This document shows, piece by piece, positions 1 to 5,391 of a DNA stretch of 7,792 bases. The stretch's first letter is position 1; each line of letters starts with the position of its first letter. The position numbers were made by a program, and so were the translations under genes. Source of the DNA: Burkholderiales bacterium (GTDB lineage: Bacteria; Pseudomonadota; Gammaproteobacteria; Burkholderiales; Burkholderiaceae_E); assembly GCA_020348765.1 (NCBI GenBank), contig CP070753.1:3017081-3024872 (forward strand), given 5' to 3'. The notes beneath the pieces were generated by a model. The model did no database searches. It was not told the origin of the DNA and saw nothing but the letters and a program-made list of their open reading frames with translations.

Positions 1-373
1 CCCGGGTGTCGATGCAGGCGCCGACGGCATCGTCCGGATAGCGCAGCAGCGCGCGGCAGGTGACCGCCGCTGCGGTCGGCAGCGCATCGAGCAGCGCCGT
101 GCGCAACGGCTCGCGCACATGGCGCAGGATCGACGCGACCGCCGGCAGCCGGGCCGCGGCCAGCAGCAGCGCGGCCTGGTCCGGACTCAGCGCCGTGACG
201 CAGGCCGCGGCGCCGGGCGGCAGCATCGCGGCCAGCACCGGGGCCACGAGTCGCGCCGGCTCGCGCGCGAACAGGGCCGCTGCCTGCTCGGGCGGCAGTT
301 CCTCGAGCACGCGTGCCGCAGCGCCCGGATGGTCGGAAAGGAAGGCGCGGCTGAGCGGCTCGAGGTCAGCCAT
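1..373 (-). CDS. MgtE intracellular N domain-like protein, C-terminus beyond the window edge
   Basis: Only the first 124 residues lie in the window, so full length and function are not visible. The protein starts [20 protein letters not shown] and is made of short amphipathic helices. Hallmarks of the MgtE_N helical domain are HPGAAARVLEELPPEQAAAL (residues 15-34) and the junction LLRYPDDAVGACIDT (about 109-123), which in MgtE-type proteins leads into a pair of CBS domains. In true MgtE this cytosolic part senses Mg2+ and gates the channel; whether a membrane domain follows here cannot be seen. Its ATG lies inside the end of the mechanosensitive channel gene (8-nt overlap, ATGGCTGA), which points to translational coupling. 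It could be a full MgtE magnesium channel or a stand-alone MgtE_N/CBS regulatory protein. The domain call is fairly sure; the function is open. Confidence 0.75.
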   Translation of the reverse strand, partial: MADLEPLSRAFLSDHPGAAARVLEELPPEQAAALFAREPARLVAPVLAAMLPPGAAACVTALSPDQAALLLAAARLPAVASILRHVREPLRTALLDALPTAAAVTCRALLRYPDDAVGACIDTR

Positions 374-1265
374 CGGACGGCTCCGCGGATGGCTTGCCGG
401 ACGGCTCCGCGGACGGCTTGCCGACCGGCTCCGCGACCGGCGCCCCGGCGACCAGCAAAACGACCGGCTCCTGCAGCGCCAGGCGACCGGGCAGCACCGC
501 CCTGCCCGCTTCGGTCTCGAGCACGATGCCGCCCCCGCGCGCCTCGATCACCCGCCCCTCGATCCCGGCGATCCGGATGTACTGGCCGCGCTCGAATTCC
601 TGCGCGAACGCACGCGCCCCGATCAGGTTGGCCACGTGCATCCGGGCGCCGAGGCTGACCGCGACCACCACGCCGGCGACGACCGCGGCCGCCGCGGCGC
701 CGACGAAGATCGCGAGGAAGGTGACCCGCACGCCGATCTGGTCGGCGCCGATCAGGATCGCGGCGGTCAGCACCGTGATCTGCGCCGCGCGGGCCAGCAC
801 GGTCCGCTGTGCCGGCTCGAGCCGGCTCGCGGCCCCGAGCACCAGGTCGCCGACCAGCCTCGAAACCACGTAGCCGGCGGCCACGATCAGCAGGCCGGCC
901 AGCAACGTGGGCAGCTGATCGATCAGGCGCCCGAACAGCTGCGCGAAGGTGTCCAGCCCCAGGACGCTGGTGGCGGCCGCCAGGAAGAACAGCAGCACCG
1001 ACCAGAACACGATCACGCCGAGCAGCTCGGCCGAGCGGCCCAGCCCCAGTGCGGAGGCGCGGCCCTGGCCCAGCAGGCGCACCAGCGAACGATCCAGCAG
1101 CGCCATCAGGCGACCGGCGAACATGCGCAGCACCCGGGCCAGCACCCAGCCGGCGATCAGCAGCACGACCGCGCCGAGCACGCTGGGCACGTACTGCGCG
1201 ATGCGCTCGAGCACGGTGCTGGCCGTCAGGCGCAGCGCGTCGGCAAGCCCGGTTGCCTGTTGCAT
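366..1265 (-). CDS. Small mechanosensitive ion channel, MscS / TM-helix family
   Basis: A 299-residue inner-membrane protein. Hydrophobic segments lie near residues 26-46, 81-103, 119-139, 161-178 and 184-207. Segments 1 and 3 look alike ([20 protein letters not shown] and [20 protein letters not shown]), a duplication typical of the conserved TM-helix module of this family. Segment 5 is Gly/Ala-rich like the MscS pore helix, followed by a beta domain: [20 protein letters not shown], then [11 protein letters not shown] and AVLPG (about 211-260). Known MscS channels open under membrane tension to release solutes. The protein ends shortly after the beta domain, apparently without the usual C-terminal cage domain, and has a Pro/Ser/Glu/Lys repeat tail (278-299). 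Start chosen: ATG at 1265, with GGAG five bases upstream and a candidate -10 just beyond; an in-frame ATG at 1355 has neither. Ion selectivity cannot be judged. Confidence 0.85.
   Translation of the reverse strand: MQQATGLADALRLTASTVLERIAQYVPSVLGAVVLLIAGWVLARVLRMFAGRLMALLDRSLVRLLGQGRASALGLGRSAELLGVIVFWSVLLFFLAAATSVLGLDTFAQLFGRLIDQLPTLLAGLLIVAAGYVVSRLVGDLVLGAASRLEPAQRTVLARAAQITVLTAAILIGADQIGVRVTFLAIFVGAAAAAVVAGVVVAVSLGARMHVANLIGARAFAQEFERGQYIRIAGIEGRVIEARGGGIVLETEAGRAVLPGRLALQEPVVLLVAGAPVAEPVGKPSAEPSGKPSAEPSDG
374..445. repeat. 24-nt tandem repeat in the 3' end of the mechanosensitive channel gene
   Basis: Two copies of a 24-nt unit (374-397 and 398-421) differ at one base (GGAT versus GGAC). 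A third, decayed copy follows at 422-445. On the minus strand the unit encodes eight residues of the type AEPSGKPS, giving the repetitive tail of the channel. The unit is a multiple of three, so copy-number change would keep the frame. The tail also carries the start region of the overlapping downstream gene. Confidence 0.85.
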
Positions 1266-1294
1266 GGTGACTCCGGTGGCGTCGCGCCATCTTA
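1263..1294 (-). promoter_or_regulatory. Candidate promoter and ribosome binding site for the leftward mechanosensitive channel unit
   Basis: Read on the minus strand, TAAGAT (1294-1289) matches four of six bases of the sigma70 -10 element, and a start near 1282 would give a leader of about 17 nt. GGAG lies five bases before the ATG at 1265. No convincing -35 is seen at the right distance, so the promoter part is tentative; the ribosome binding site is good. Confidence 0.45.
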
Positions 1295-1370
1295 CCCGAG
1301 CGCCAACGACACGAATCGCCGTCTCGAGCGCGTTGCGTCGGTGCCGCTGCGGCAATCCCCTCGCCGGGCT

Positions 1371-1422
1371 GCGAGTCGACCGAGCGAGTCGACCGAGCGA
1401 GTCGACCGAGCTAGTCGACCAA
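1371..1422. repeat. 13-nt tandem repeat, four copies, upstream of fhs
   Basis: Three identical copies of GCGAGTCGACCGA (1371-1383, 1384-1396, 1397-1409) are followed by a diverged copy, GCTAGTCGACCAA (1410-1422). Each contains the palindrome GTCGAC. Thirteen bases is not a multiple of three, which fits non-coding DNA. The last copy supplies the candidate -35 of the fhs promoter. The regular spacing could be an array of protein-binding sites or simple slippage; the sequence alone does not decide. Confidence 0.9.
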
Positions 1423-1443
1423 GGGTCTGTGGTTGGTTACACT
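1415..1443 (+). promoter_or_regulatory. Candidate sigma70 promoter for fhs
   Basis: TCGACC (1415-1420, four of six -35 bases) and TACACT (1438-1443, four of six -10 bases) are separated by exactly 17 bp. A start near 1450 would leave a leader of about 108 nt before the fhs ATG. The -35 lies within the last copy of the 13-nt repeat, so a repeat-binding protein could compete with RNA polymerase (inference). Confidence 0.45.
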
Positions 1444-1557
1444 GGCCGGGACCGCGCGGGACTGGCGCACGCCCGCAGCCGCAACCGCGCGCATCGATGC
1501 CGCAGGCGCCAACGCCGACCGGTGCACAGCCGCGGGCGATCAGAACACGAGCCGCCC

Positions 1558-3234
1558 ATGCCGCAAGCTTCAGACATCGAGATCGCCCAGGCCGCCAGCA
1601 TGCGGCCGATCGTGGAACTGGCGCGCGAGCGCCTCGGCATCGACGCGGCCGACCTCGAGCCGTTCGGGCACTACAAGGCCAAGCTCTCGTTCGAGTTGCT
1701 CGAGCGGGCAGCCGCGCGCCAACCCGGGACGCTGATCCTCGTCACGGCCATGAGCCCGACGCCGGCCGGCGAGGGCAAGACCACGACCACGGTCGGCCTC
1801 GGCGACGCGATGAACCGTCTCGGCCACCGCACGCTGATGTGCCTGCGCGAGCCATCGCTGGGCCCGGTGTTCGGGTTCAAGGGCGGCGCGGCCGGAGGTG
1901 GTCACGCCCAGATCGTGCCGATGGAGGACATCAACCTTCACTTCACCGGCGACTTCGGTGCGATCCAGCTGGCCAACAACCTGCTGGCGGCGATGCTGGA
2001 CAATCACCTGCAGCAGGGCAATGCGCTGGGCATCGACCTGCGGCGGATCACCTGGCGGCGCGTGCTGGACCTGAACGACCGGGTGCTGCGGCAGATCGTG
2101 GTCGGGTTGGGCGGGCCCGGCAACGGTTTCCCGCGCGAGGGTGGCTTCGACATCGTCGCTGCGTCCGAAGTGATGGCCGTGCTGTGCCTGGCCAACTCGC
2201 TCGAGGACCTGCGCCAGCGTCTCGGCGACATCGTCGTCGGCTACACGCACGAACAGCGCCCGGTGACTGCGCGCGAGCTGGGCGCGCAGGGCGCGATGAC
2301 CGTGCTGCTGCGCGACGCACTGAAGCCGAACCTGGTGCAGACGCTCGAGAACAACCCGGCGCTGGTGCACGGCGGGCCGTTCGGCAACATCGCGCACGGC
2401 TGCAACTCGGCGATCGCCACGCGCGCGGCGCTGGGGCTGGCCGACTTCGTGGTCACCGAAGCCGGCTTCGGCGCGGACCTGGGCGCCGAGAAGTTCATCG
2501 ACATCAAGTGCCGCAGCGCCGGGCTGGCGCCGGCGGCAGCGGTGATCGTGGCCACGGTGCGGGCCCTGAAATATCACGGCGGCGTCGCGCTGGACGCGCT
2601 GACGCAGCCCGACCCGGGCGCGGTCGAAAAGGGCCTGGCGAACCTCGAGCGCCACATCGAGAACGTGCGCCACGTCTACGGCCTGCCGTGCGTCGTGTCG
2701 CTGAACCGGTTCGAATCCGATTCGGACCAGGAGGTCGCGGTCGTGCGATCGGCGATGCAGGCGCTTCAGGTGCCGATGGCGCCGGCCACGCACTGGTCCG
2801 ACGGCGGCCAGGGCGCGATCGAGCTGGCCCGCATGGTGGTGGACGCGTGCATGACGCCGTCACCGATGCGGCTGCTGTACGAGGACGAGCTGCCGCTGTG
2901 GGACAAGATCGGTGCGGTCGCCAGGCGGGTCTATCGTGCCTCGGAAGTGACCGCGGACACGAAGGTGCGGGCCGCGATCCGCAAGCTGCAGGCCGACGGC
3001 TTCGGGCACCTGCCGGTGTGCATCGCCAAGACCCAGTCCTCGTTCTCGACCGACCCGAAGCTGCGCGGCGCGCCCGAGAACCACGTGCTCAACGTGCGCG
3101 AAGTCAGGCTCGCGGCCGGCGCGCGGTTCGTGATTGCGCTGTGCGGCGACATCCTCACGATGCCGGGGCTGCCGGCGGTGCCGGCGGCGACGCGGATCGA
3201 CCTGGTCGATGGCCGTGTCGTGGGGCTGTTCTAG
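1558..3234 (+). CDS. fhs: Formate--tetrahydrofolate ligase
   Basis: A 558-residue cytosolic enzyme that joins formate to tetrahydrofolate using ATP, giving 10-formyl-THF for purine and formyl-Met synthesis and for one-carbon flow to and from serine and glycine. The length is normal for the family. Visible motifs: the ATP-binding loop TPAGEGKT (68-75), the signature region [14 protein letters not shown] (105-118) followed by [11 protein letters not shown] (122-132), the second family signature [12 protein letters not shown] (331-342), and the conserved end with AKTQ..FS.DPKL.GAP and [10 protein letters not shown]. Start chosen: ATG at 1558, where homology begins ([11 protein letters not shown]); the frame is open further upstream but that part is not protein-like. 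The ribosome binding site is weak (ACGAG). The gene stands alone between a divergent promoter region and a convergent tRNA gene. The first signature has Phe and His where Leu/Ile/Val/Met and Tyr are usual. Confidence 0.97.
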   Translation: MPQASDIEIAQAASMRPIVELARERLGIDAADLEPFGHYKAKLSFELLERAAARQPGTLILVTAMSPTPAGEGKTTTTVGLGDAMNRLGHRTLMCLREPSLGPVFGFKGGAAGGGHAQIVPMEDINLHFTGDFGAIQLANNLLAAMLDNHLQQGNALGIDLRRITWRRVLDLNDRVLRQIVVGLGGPGNGFPREGGFDIVAASEVMAVLCLANSLEDLRQRLGDIVVGYTHEQRPVTARELGAQGAMTVLLRDALKPNLVQTLENNPALVHGGPFGNIAHGCNSAIATRAALGLADFVVTEAGFGADLGAEKFIDIKCRSAGLAPAAAVIVATVRALKYHGGVALDALTQPDPGAVEKGLANLERHIENVRHVYGLPCVVSLNRFESDSDQEVAVVRSAMQALQVPMAPATHWSDGGQGAIELARMVVDACMTPSPMRLLYEDELPLWDKIGAVARRVYRASEVTADTKVRAAIRKLQADGFGHLPVCIAKTQSSFSTDPKLRGAPENHVLNVREVRLAAGARFVIALCGDILTMPGLPAVPAATRIDLVDGRVVGLF

Positions 3235-3237
3235 GGG

Positions 3238-3279
3238 TGAGCGGCCCGGGACATTGGATGAGCGGCCCGGGACGTGGGT
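3238..3279. repeat. 21-nt tandem repeat between fhs and tRNA-Gly
   Basis: TGAGCGGCCCGGGAC occurs at 3238-3252 and again at 3259-3273, with a period of 21 nt and a diverged remainder in each unit. Both copies contain the 10-mer GCGGCCCGGG that also appears in the inverted repeat beyond the tRNA. The tract lies where transcripts from fhs and the tRNA gene converge, but neither strand shows a hairpin followed by a T-run. Confidence 0.75.
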
Positions 3280-3287
3280 TGAAACGA

Positions 3288-3361
3288 TGGAGCGGGTGAT
3301 GGGAATCGAACCCACGCTTGAGGCTTGGGAAGCCGCCGTTCTACCATTGAACTACACCCGC
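3288..3361 (-). tRNA. tRNA-Gly, anticodon CCC
   Basis: A 74-nt cloverleaf with encoded CCA end (CCA is the complement of 3288-3290). The acceptor stem GCGGGTG pairs fully with CACCCGC. The D arm is GTTC-AATGGTA-GAAC. The anticodon loop is TTCCCAA, with CCC at 3329-3327. The T arm is GTGGG-TTCGATT-CCCAT with one G-T pair. The variable loop is four bases. The layout matches E. coli tRNA-Gly(CCC), which reads GGG codons. The anticodon stem GCGGC/GCCTC has one mismatch, C28 against U42. The gene is convergent with fhs and divergent from the CLC gene. Confidence 0.95.
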
Positions 3362-3372
3362 CCGGCGAAACG

Positions 3373-3378
3373 ATTCTA
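3373..3378 (-). promoter_or_regulatory. Candidate -10 element for tRNA-Gly
   Basis: On the minus strand TAGAAT (3378-3373) matches five of six -10 bases. It sits so that transcription would start about five bases before the mature tRNA 5' end at 3361. No good -35 is seen 16-18 bp upstream. The stretch around it is AT-richer than its surroundings. Confidence 0.5.
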
Positions 3379-3483
3379 GCAATTTCCGGCAAGGGGCACT
3401 GGTCGCCGCCTTGTCGGCGCTCGCGACTCGGGCGTGAAGGCGTTCAGCCTGCCCGACCAGGTCAGACACAGCCTCCGTCTTGA

Positions 3484-3525
3484 CACCCGGGCCGCGGTCG
3501 GCGAGCGTCGACCGCGGCCCGGGTG
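3484..3525. repeat. Perfect 17-bp inverted repeat (GC-rich hairpin)
   Basis: The left arm CACCCGGGCCGCGGTCG (3484-3500) is the exact reverse complement of the right arm (3509-3525), with an 8-nt loop GCGAGCGT. It would form a very stable hairpin in RNA or extruded DNA. Neither strand has a T-run after it, so it is not a classical rho-independent terminator. Possible roles are transcript-end protection, a REP-like element, or a protein-binding site; none can be shown from the sequence. Confidence 0.9.
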
Positions 3526-3585
3526 CGGTTGCGTTTGCGTTTGCGTTTGCGGTTGCGTCTGTGGTTGCGTTTGCGGGCGCGGCTG
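3526..3585. repeat. Hexanucleotide tandem tract, about ten units
   Basis: Ten successive hexamers of type CGNTTG begin directly after the inverted repeat. CGTTTG occurs four times (three in a row at 3532-3549), CGGTTG twice, with CGTCTG, TGGTTG, CGGGCG and CGGCTG as variants. In the frame of the CLC gene the tract would read alternating Ala with Val or Phe, but it lies upstream of the likely start codon. Unit gain or loss would alter the spacing upstream of the CLC gene in steps of six. Confidence 0.85.
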
Positions 3586-3644
3586 CGGCGGGTCGGCCGC
3601 GGCCTGCCGTCCGGACGAGCCGGACCACGGCTGCAGGCGCGGTG

Positions 3645-3653
3645 CATTATCCT
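3645..3653 (+). promoter_or_regulatory. Weak candidate -10 region for the CLC-thiS-thiG-trmB unit
   Basis: The AT-rich patch CATTATCCT contains two overlapping -10-like hexamers, CATTAT (3645-3650) and TATCCT (3648-3653). A start near 3657-3660 would leave almost no leader before the ATG at 3663. No recognisable -35 is present. This is the only promoter-like patch in the GC-rich stretch just before the gene. Confidence 0.25.
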
Positions 3654-3662
3654 TGGGCCATC

Positions 3663-5177
3663 ATGCTGCCGATCGAGAGCACGTCGCTGATGTGGCGCAC
3701 GCTGCGCCGCTACTGGTTCCGGTTCGGCCTGCTTTGGGCGGCCGGGATCGCGGTCGGGCTGGCTGCGGTCGGCTTCGCCTGGTTCGTCGACTGGTGCTAC
3801 GAGCAGTTCCAGCACCTGCACGGGCGATGGAACTGGTGGCCGTTCGTGATCGCGCCGATCGGGGGTGCCGCGGTCGTGTACGCGACCCGGCGCTGGTTCG
3901 AGGGTGCCGAGGGCAGCGGCATCCCGCAGGTCATCGCGGCGATGGACGCGCAGGCCTCGCCGGGCGTGGGCAAGCTGCTGTCGCTGAAGGTGGCGCTCGG
4001 AAAGATCGTGCTCGGCGGCATGGCGATCTTCTCGGGTTTCTCGGCCGGGCGCGAAGGGCCGACCGTGCAGATCGGCGCCGCGCTCGCCTGGCGCATCGGC
4101 GCCCTGTCGGGCGCAACGCACCCCGGCAACCTGCGCCACCTGCTGGCCGCGGGCGGCGCGGCGGGCGTTGCGGCCGCGTTCAACACGCCGCTGGCCGGCG
4201 TCGTGTTCGCGATCGAGGAACTGGCGCGCAGCTTCGAGCACCGCACCAACGGCGCCACGATCGCGGCCGTGATCCTGGCCGGTTTGGTCTCGCTGGGATT
4301 CCAGGGCAACTATGCCTACTTCGGGCGCCTGTACGTCGGCGGCTACGATCCCGAACTGCTCTGGCCGGTGATCGCGTCGGGCCTGGCCTGCGGCATCGCC
4401 GGCGGCATCTTCTGCTGGCTGCTGCTCAATCCGCAGCGCTGGATGCCGCGCATGGTCTACGGTTTCCGGGTCCAGTACCCGGTGCGGTTCGCCGCGGCCT
4501 GCGGCTTGCTGCTGGCGCTGCTCGGACTGGCCGCCGGCGGCACCACCTTCGGCAGCGGGTACGAGGAGGCGCGCACCGCGCTGAGCGGCGAACCGATGCC
4601 CTGGCAGTTCGCGCCGGCGAAGTTCCTGGCCAACCTGATCTCGTTCCTGAGCGGCATTCCGGGCGGGCTGTTCGCGCCCTCGCTATCGGTCGGTGCCGGC
4701 ATCGGCTCCAACCTGGCGCTGGTGTTCGACACGGTCAACCCGTCGGCGATCGGCGCGCTGTGCATGGTCGGCTTCCTGGCCGCCGTGACCCAGTCGCCGA
4801 TCACGGCGTTCGTGATCGTGATGGAGATGATCGACAACCGCGGGCTGGTGCTGTCGCTGATGGCCGCGGCGCTGATCGCCAGCGGCGTGTCGCGCGCGTT
4901 CGGCAAGCCGCTCTACATCCAGCTCGCGCAGCGCTACCTGAACCGGTACAAGGGTCTGGAGGCCGCTGCCGCGCTCAGGGGTGCGAGCACCGCAGCCACG
5001 AGTTCGGGCTGGCGCAACGAGCCGGCAACCCGTTCGTCGACTGCGACCGCTGCGCCGACTGCGACCACATCGCCGGCGCGGGAACCGTCGGGGACATCGG
5101 AATCGCCAGCGGCACCGGGCGCATCGGCACCGGGCGCATCGGCACCGAATTCGGGCAATGCAGGCAGTCAGGATTGA
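3663..5177 (+). CDS. CLC-type chloride/proton antiporter
   Basis: A 504-residue inner-membrane protein of the CLC family. Family motifs in order: GSGIPQ (84-89, with the ion-coordinating Ser85), GREGP (129-133, with the gating Glu131), FNTPLAGVVFAIEEL (173-187, with Glu186 matching the internal proton glutamate of E. coli ClcA), GIPGGLFAPS (331-340) and KPLY (415-418, with the ion-coordinating Tyr). Both glutamates being present favours an exchanger over a passive channel. There are no C-terminal CBS domains. Residues from about 431 on are a Ser/Ala/Thr/Pro-rich tail, partly made of 15-nt repeats. The start is uncertain: ATG 3663 is chosen, but ATG 3690 (MWRTLRRYW) has GAGAG ten bases upstream. 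The open frame extends upstream to a TTG at 3480 through low-complexity sequence. The 3' end overlaps thiS by 20 nt. Confidence 0.93.
   Translation: MLPIESTSLMWRTLRRYWFRFGLLWAAGIAVGLAAVGFAWFVDWCYEQFQHLHGRWNWWPFVIAPIGGAAVVYATRRWFEGAEGSGIPQVIAAMDAQASPGVGKLLSLKVALGKIVLGGMAIFSGFSAGREGPTVQIGAALAWRIGALSGATHPGNLRHLLAAGGAAGVAAAFNTPLAGVVFAIEELARSFEHRTNGATIAAVILAGLVSLGFQGNYAYFGRLYVGGYDPELLWPVIASGLACGIAGGIFCWLLLNPQRWMPRMVYGFRVQYPVRFAAACGLLLALLGLAAGGTTFGSGYEEARTALSGEPMPWQFAPAKFLANLISFLSGIPGGLFAPSLSVGAGIGSNLALVFDTVNPSAIGALCMVGFLAAVTQSPITAFVIVMEMIDNRGLVLSLMAAALIASGVSRAFGKPLYIQLAQRYLNRYKGLEAAAALRGASTAATSSGWRNEPATRSSTATAAPTATTSPAREPSGTSESPAAPGASAPGASAPNSGNAGSQD
5111..5147. repeat. 15-nt tandem repeat in the CLC C-terminal tail
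   Basis: GGCACCGGGCGCATC is present at 5111-5125 and 5126-5140, followed by a half unit to 5147. In the CLC frame it yields the repeated GASAP of the tail. It ends eleven bases before the thiS start codon, so changes here alter both the CLC tail and the region ahead of thiS. Confidence 0.85.
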
Positions 5178-5367
5178 GGTCAACGGCGAGCCGCGCGAGC
5201 TCGCGGGCCCGGCCACCGTGCTGACACTGCTCGAGTCGATGCAGCTGGTCGGCAAGCGCATCGCGGTCGAGCGCAACGGCGAGATCGTACAGAAGAGCCT
5301 GCATGCGGGCACGCAACTGGCCGACGGCGACCGCATCGAGATCGTCGTCGCCGTCGGGGGCGGCTGA
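5158..5367 (+). CDS. thiS: Sulfur carrier protein ThiS
   Basis: A 69-residue beta-grasp, ubiquitin-like protein. It ends in VAVGGG, supplying the C-terminal Gly-Gly that is adenylated and turned into a thiocarboxylate to give sulfur to the thiamine thiazole ring. [10 protein letters not shown] (6-15), [12 protein letters not shown] (33-44) and [10 protein letters not shown] (54-63) are typical of the family, and the length is normal. The ATG at 5158 is the natural start; the first 20 nt lie inside the end of the CLC gene in another frame, so the two may be translationally linked. thiG follows after 24 nt and encodes the partner enzyme. ThiF, the usual activating enzyme, is not in the window. 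No THI-box (TPP riboswitch) core such as CTGAGA is seen upstream. Confidence 0.95.
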   Translation: MQAVRIEVNGEPRELAGPATVLTLLESMQLVGKRIAVERNGEIVQKSLHAGTQLADGDRIEIVVAVGGG

Positions 5368-5379
5368 CTGCGCCGCGAG

Positions 5380-5385
5380 TAGAAT
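5380..5385 (+). promoter_or_regulatory. Possible internal -10 element directly before thiG
   Basis: TAGAAT matches five of six -10 bases and is the same hexamer proposed for tRNA-Gly. It ends six bases before the thiG ATG, so a start here would give an almost leaderless thiG mRNA. No -35 is seen in the GC-rich sequence upstream, so it may be chance. Confidence 0.2.
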
Positions 5386-5391
5386 CGTCGG

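Larger units (their letters stand above)
1266..1557. other. Divergent intergenic region between the mechanosensitive channel gene and fhs
   Basis: This 292-bp stretch separates two divergently transcribed genes. It holds candidate promoters for both directions, a four-copy 13-nt tandem repeat (1371-1422), and a GC-rich fhs leader of roughly 108 nt (about 1450-1557). I see no convincing small gene in it. I also see no ZTP (pfl) riboswitch-like conserved core in the fhs leader and no rho-independent terminator. Confidence 0.7.
3362..3662. other. Repeat-rich spacer between tRNA-Gly and the CLC gene
   Basis: About 300 bp without a supported gene. From left to right it holds the candidate tRNA promoter, about 100 bp of unremarkable sequence, a perfect 17-bp inverted repeat, a hexanucleotide tandem tract, and a short AT-richer patch just before the CLC start that may be its promoter. 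Open frames on both strands cross it, but they encode low-complexity peptides without family features. Confidence 0.65.

Noticed and set aside
1266..1355. A longer mechanosensitive channel protein starting at ATG 1355
   Set aside because: The extra 30 residues are Arg-rich and would span the candidate -10; the ATG at 1265 has a proper ribosome binding site and starts just before the first hydrophobic helices.
1371..1422. The 13-nt repeats as a CRISPR array
   Set aside because: Units are far too short and directly abutting, without spacers, and no cas genes are present.
1444..1557. A ZTP (pfl) or similar folate-related riboswitch in the fhs leader
   Set aside because: The conserved CCGCCTGGGC-type core is not found; the leader is GC-rich without a recognisable fold.
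1570..2793. A 407-codon minus-strand frame opposite fhs
   Set aside because: It is a shadow of fhs, rich in Arg, His and Gln, with no family features, while fhs matches its family along its whole length.
60..3299. A 1079-codon open frame on the plus strand, the longest in the window
   Set aside because: It runs antisense to the channel genes, out of frame through fhs and into the tRNA. The product is Arg/Ala/Gly/Pro-rich without any fold or motif. Long spurious frames are expected at this G+C content.
3288..3361. tRNA-Gly as the attachment site of a genomic island
   Set aside because: There is no integrase, no direct repeat of the tRNA 3' end, and the flanks are ordinary housekeeping genes of similar composition.
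3484..3525. The 17-bp inverted repeat as a rho-independent terminator
   Set aside because: Neither strand has a run of T after the hairpin, and no gene ends close by in the right orientation.
3341..3628. A 95-codon minus-strand frame overlapping the tRNA and its spacer
   Set aside because: It includes the tRNA 5' region and the hairpin and hexamer tract, and its Ala/Asn/Thr repeat is just the hexamer read in reverse.
3480..3662. An upstream TTG start extending the CLC protein by 61 residues
   Set aside because: There is no ribosome binding site, the extension is hairpin and hexamer sequence, and CLC-like sequence begins only after the ATG at 3663.
4900..5157. A TPP riboswitch before thiS
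   Set aside because: The conserved THI-box elements are not visible, and the region is coding for the CLC tail with repeats.
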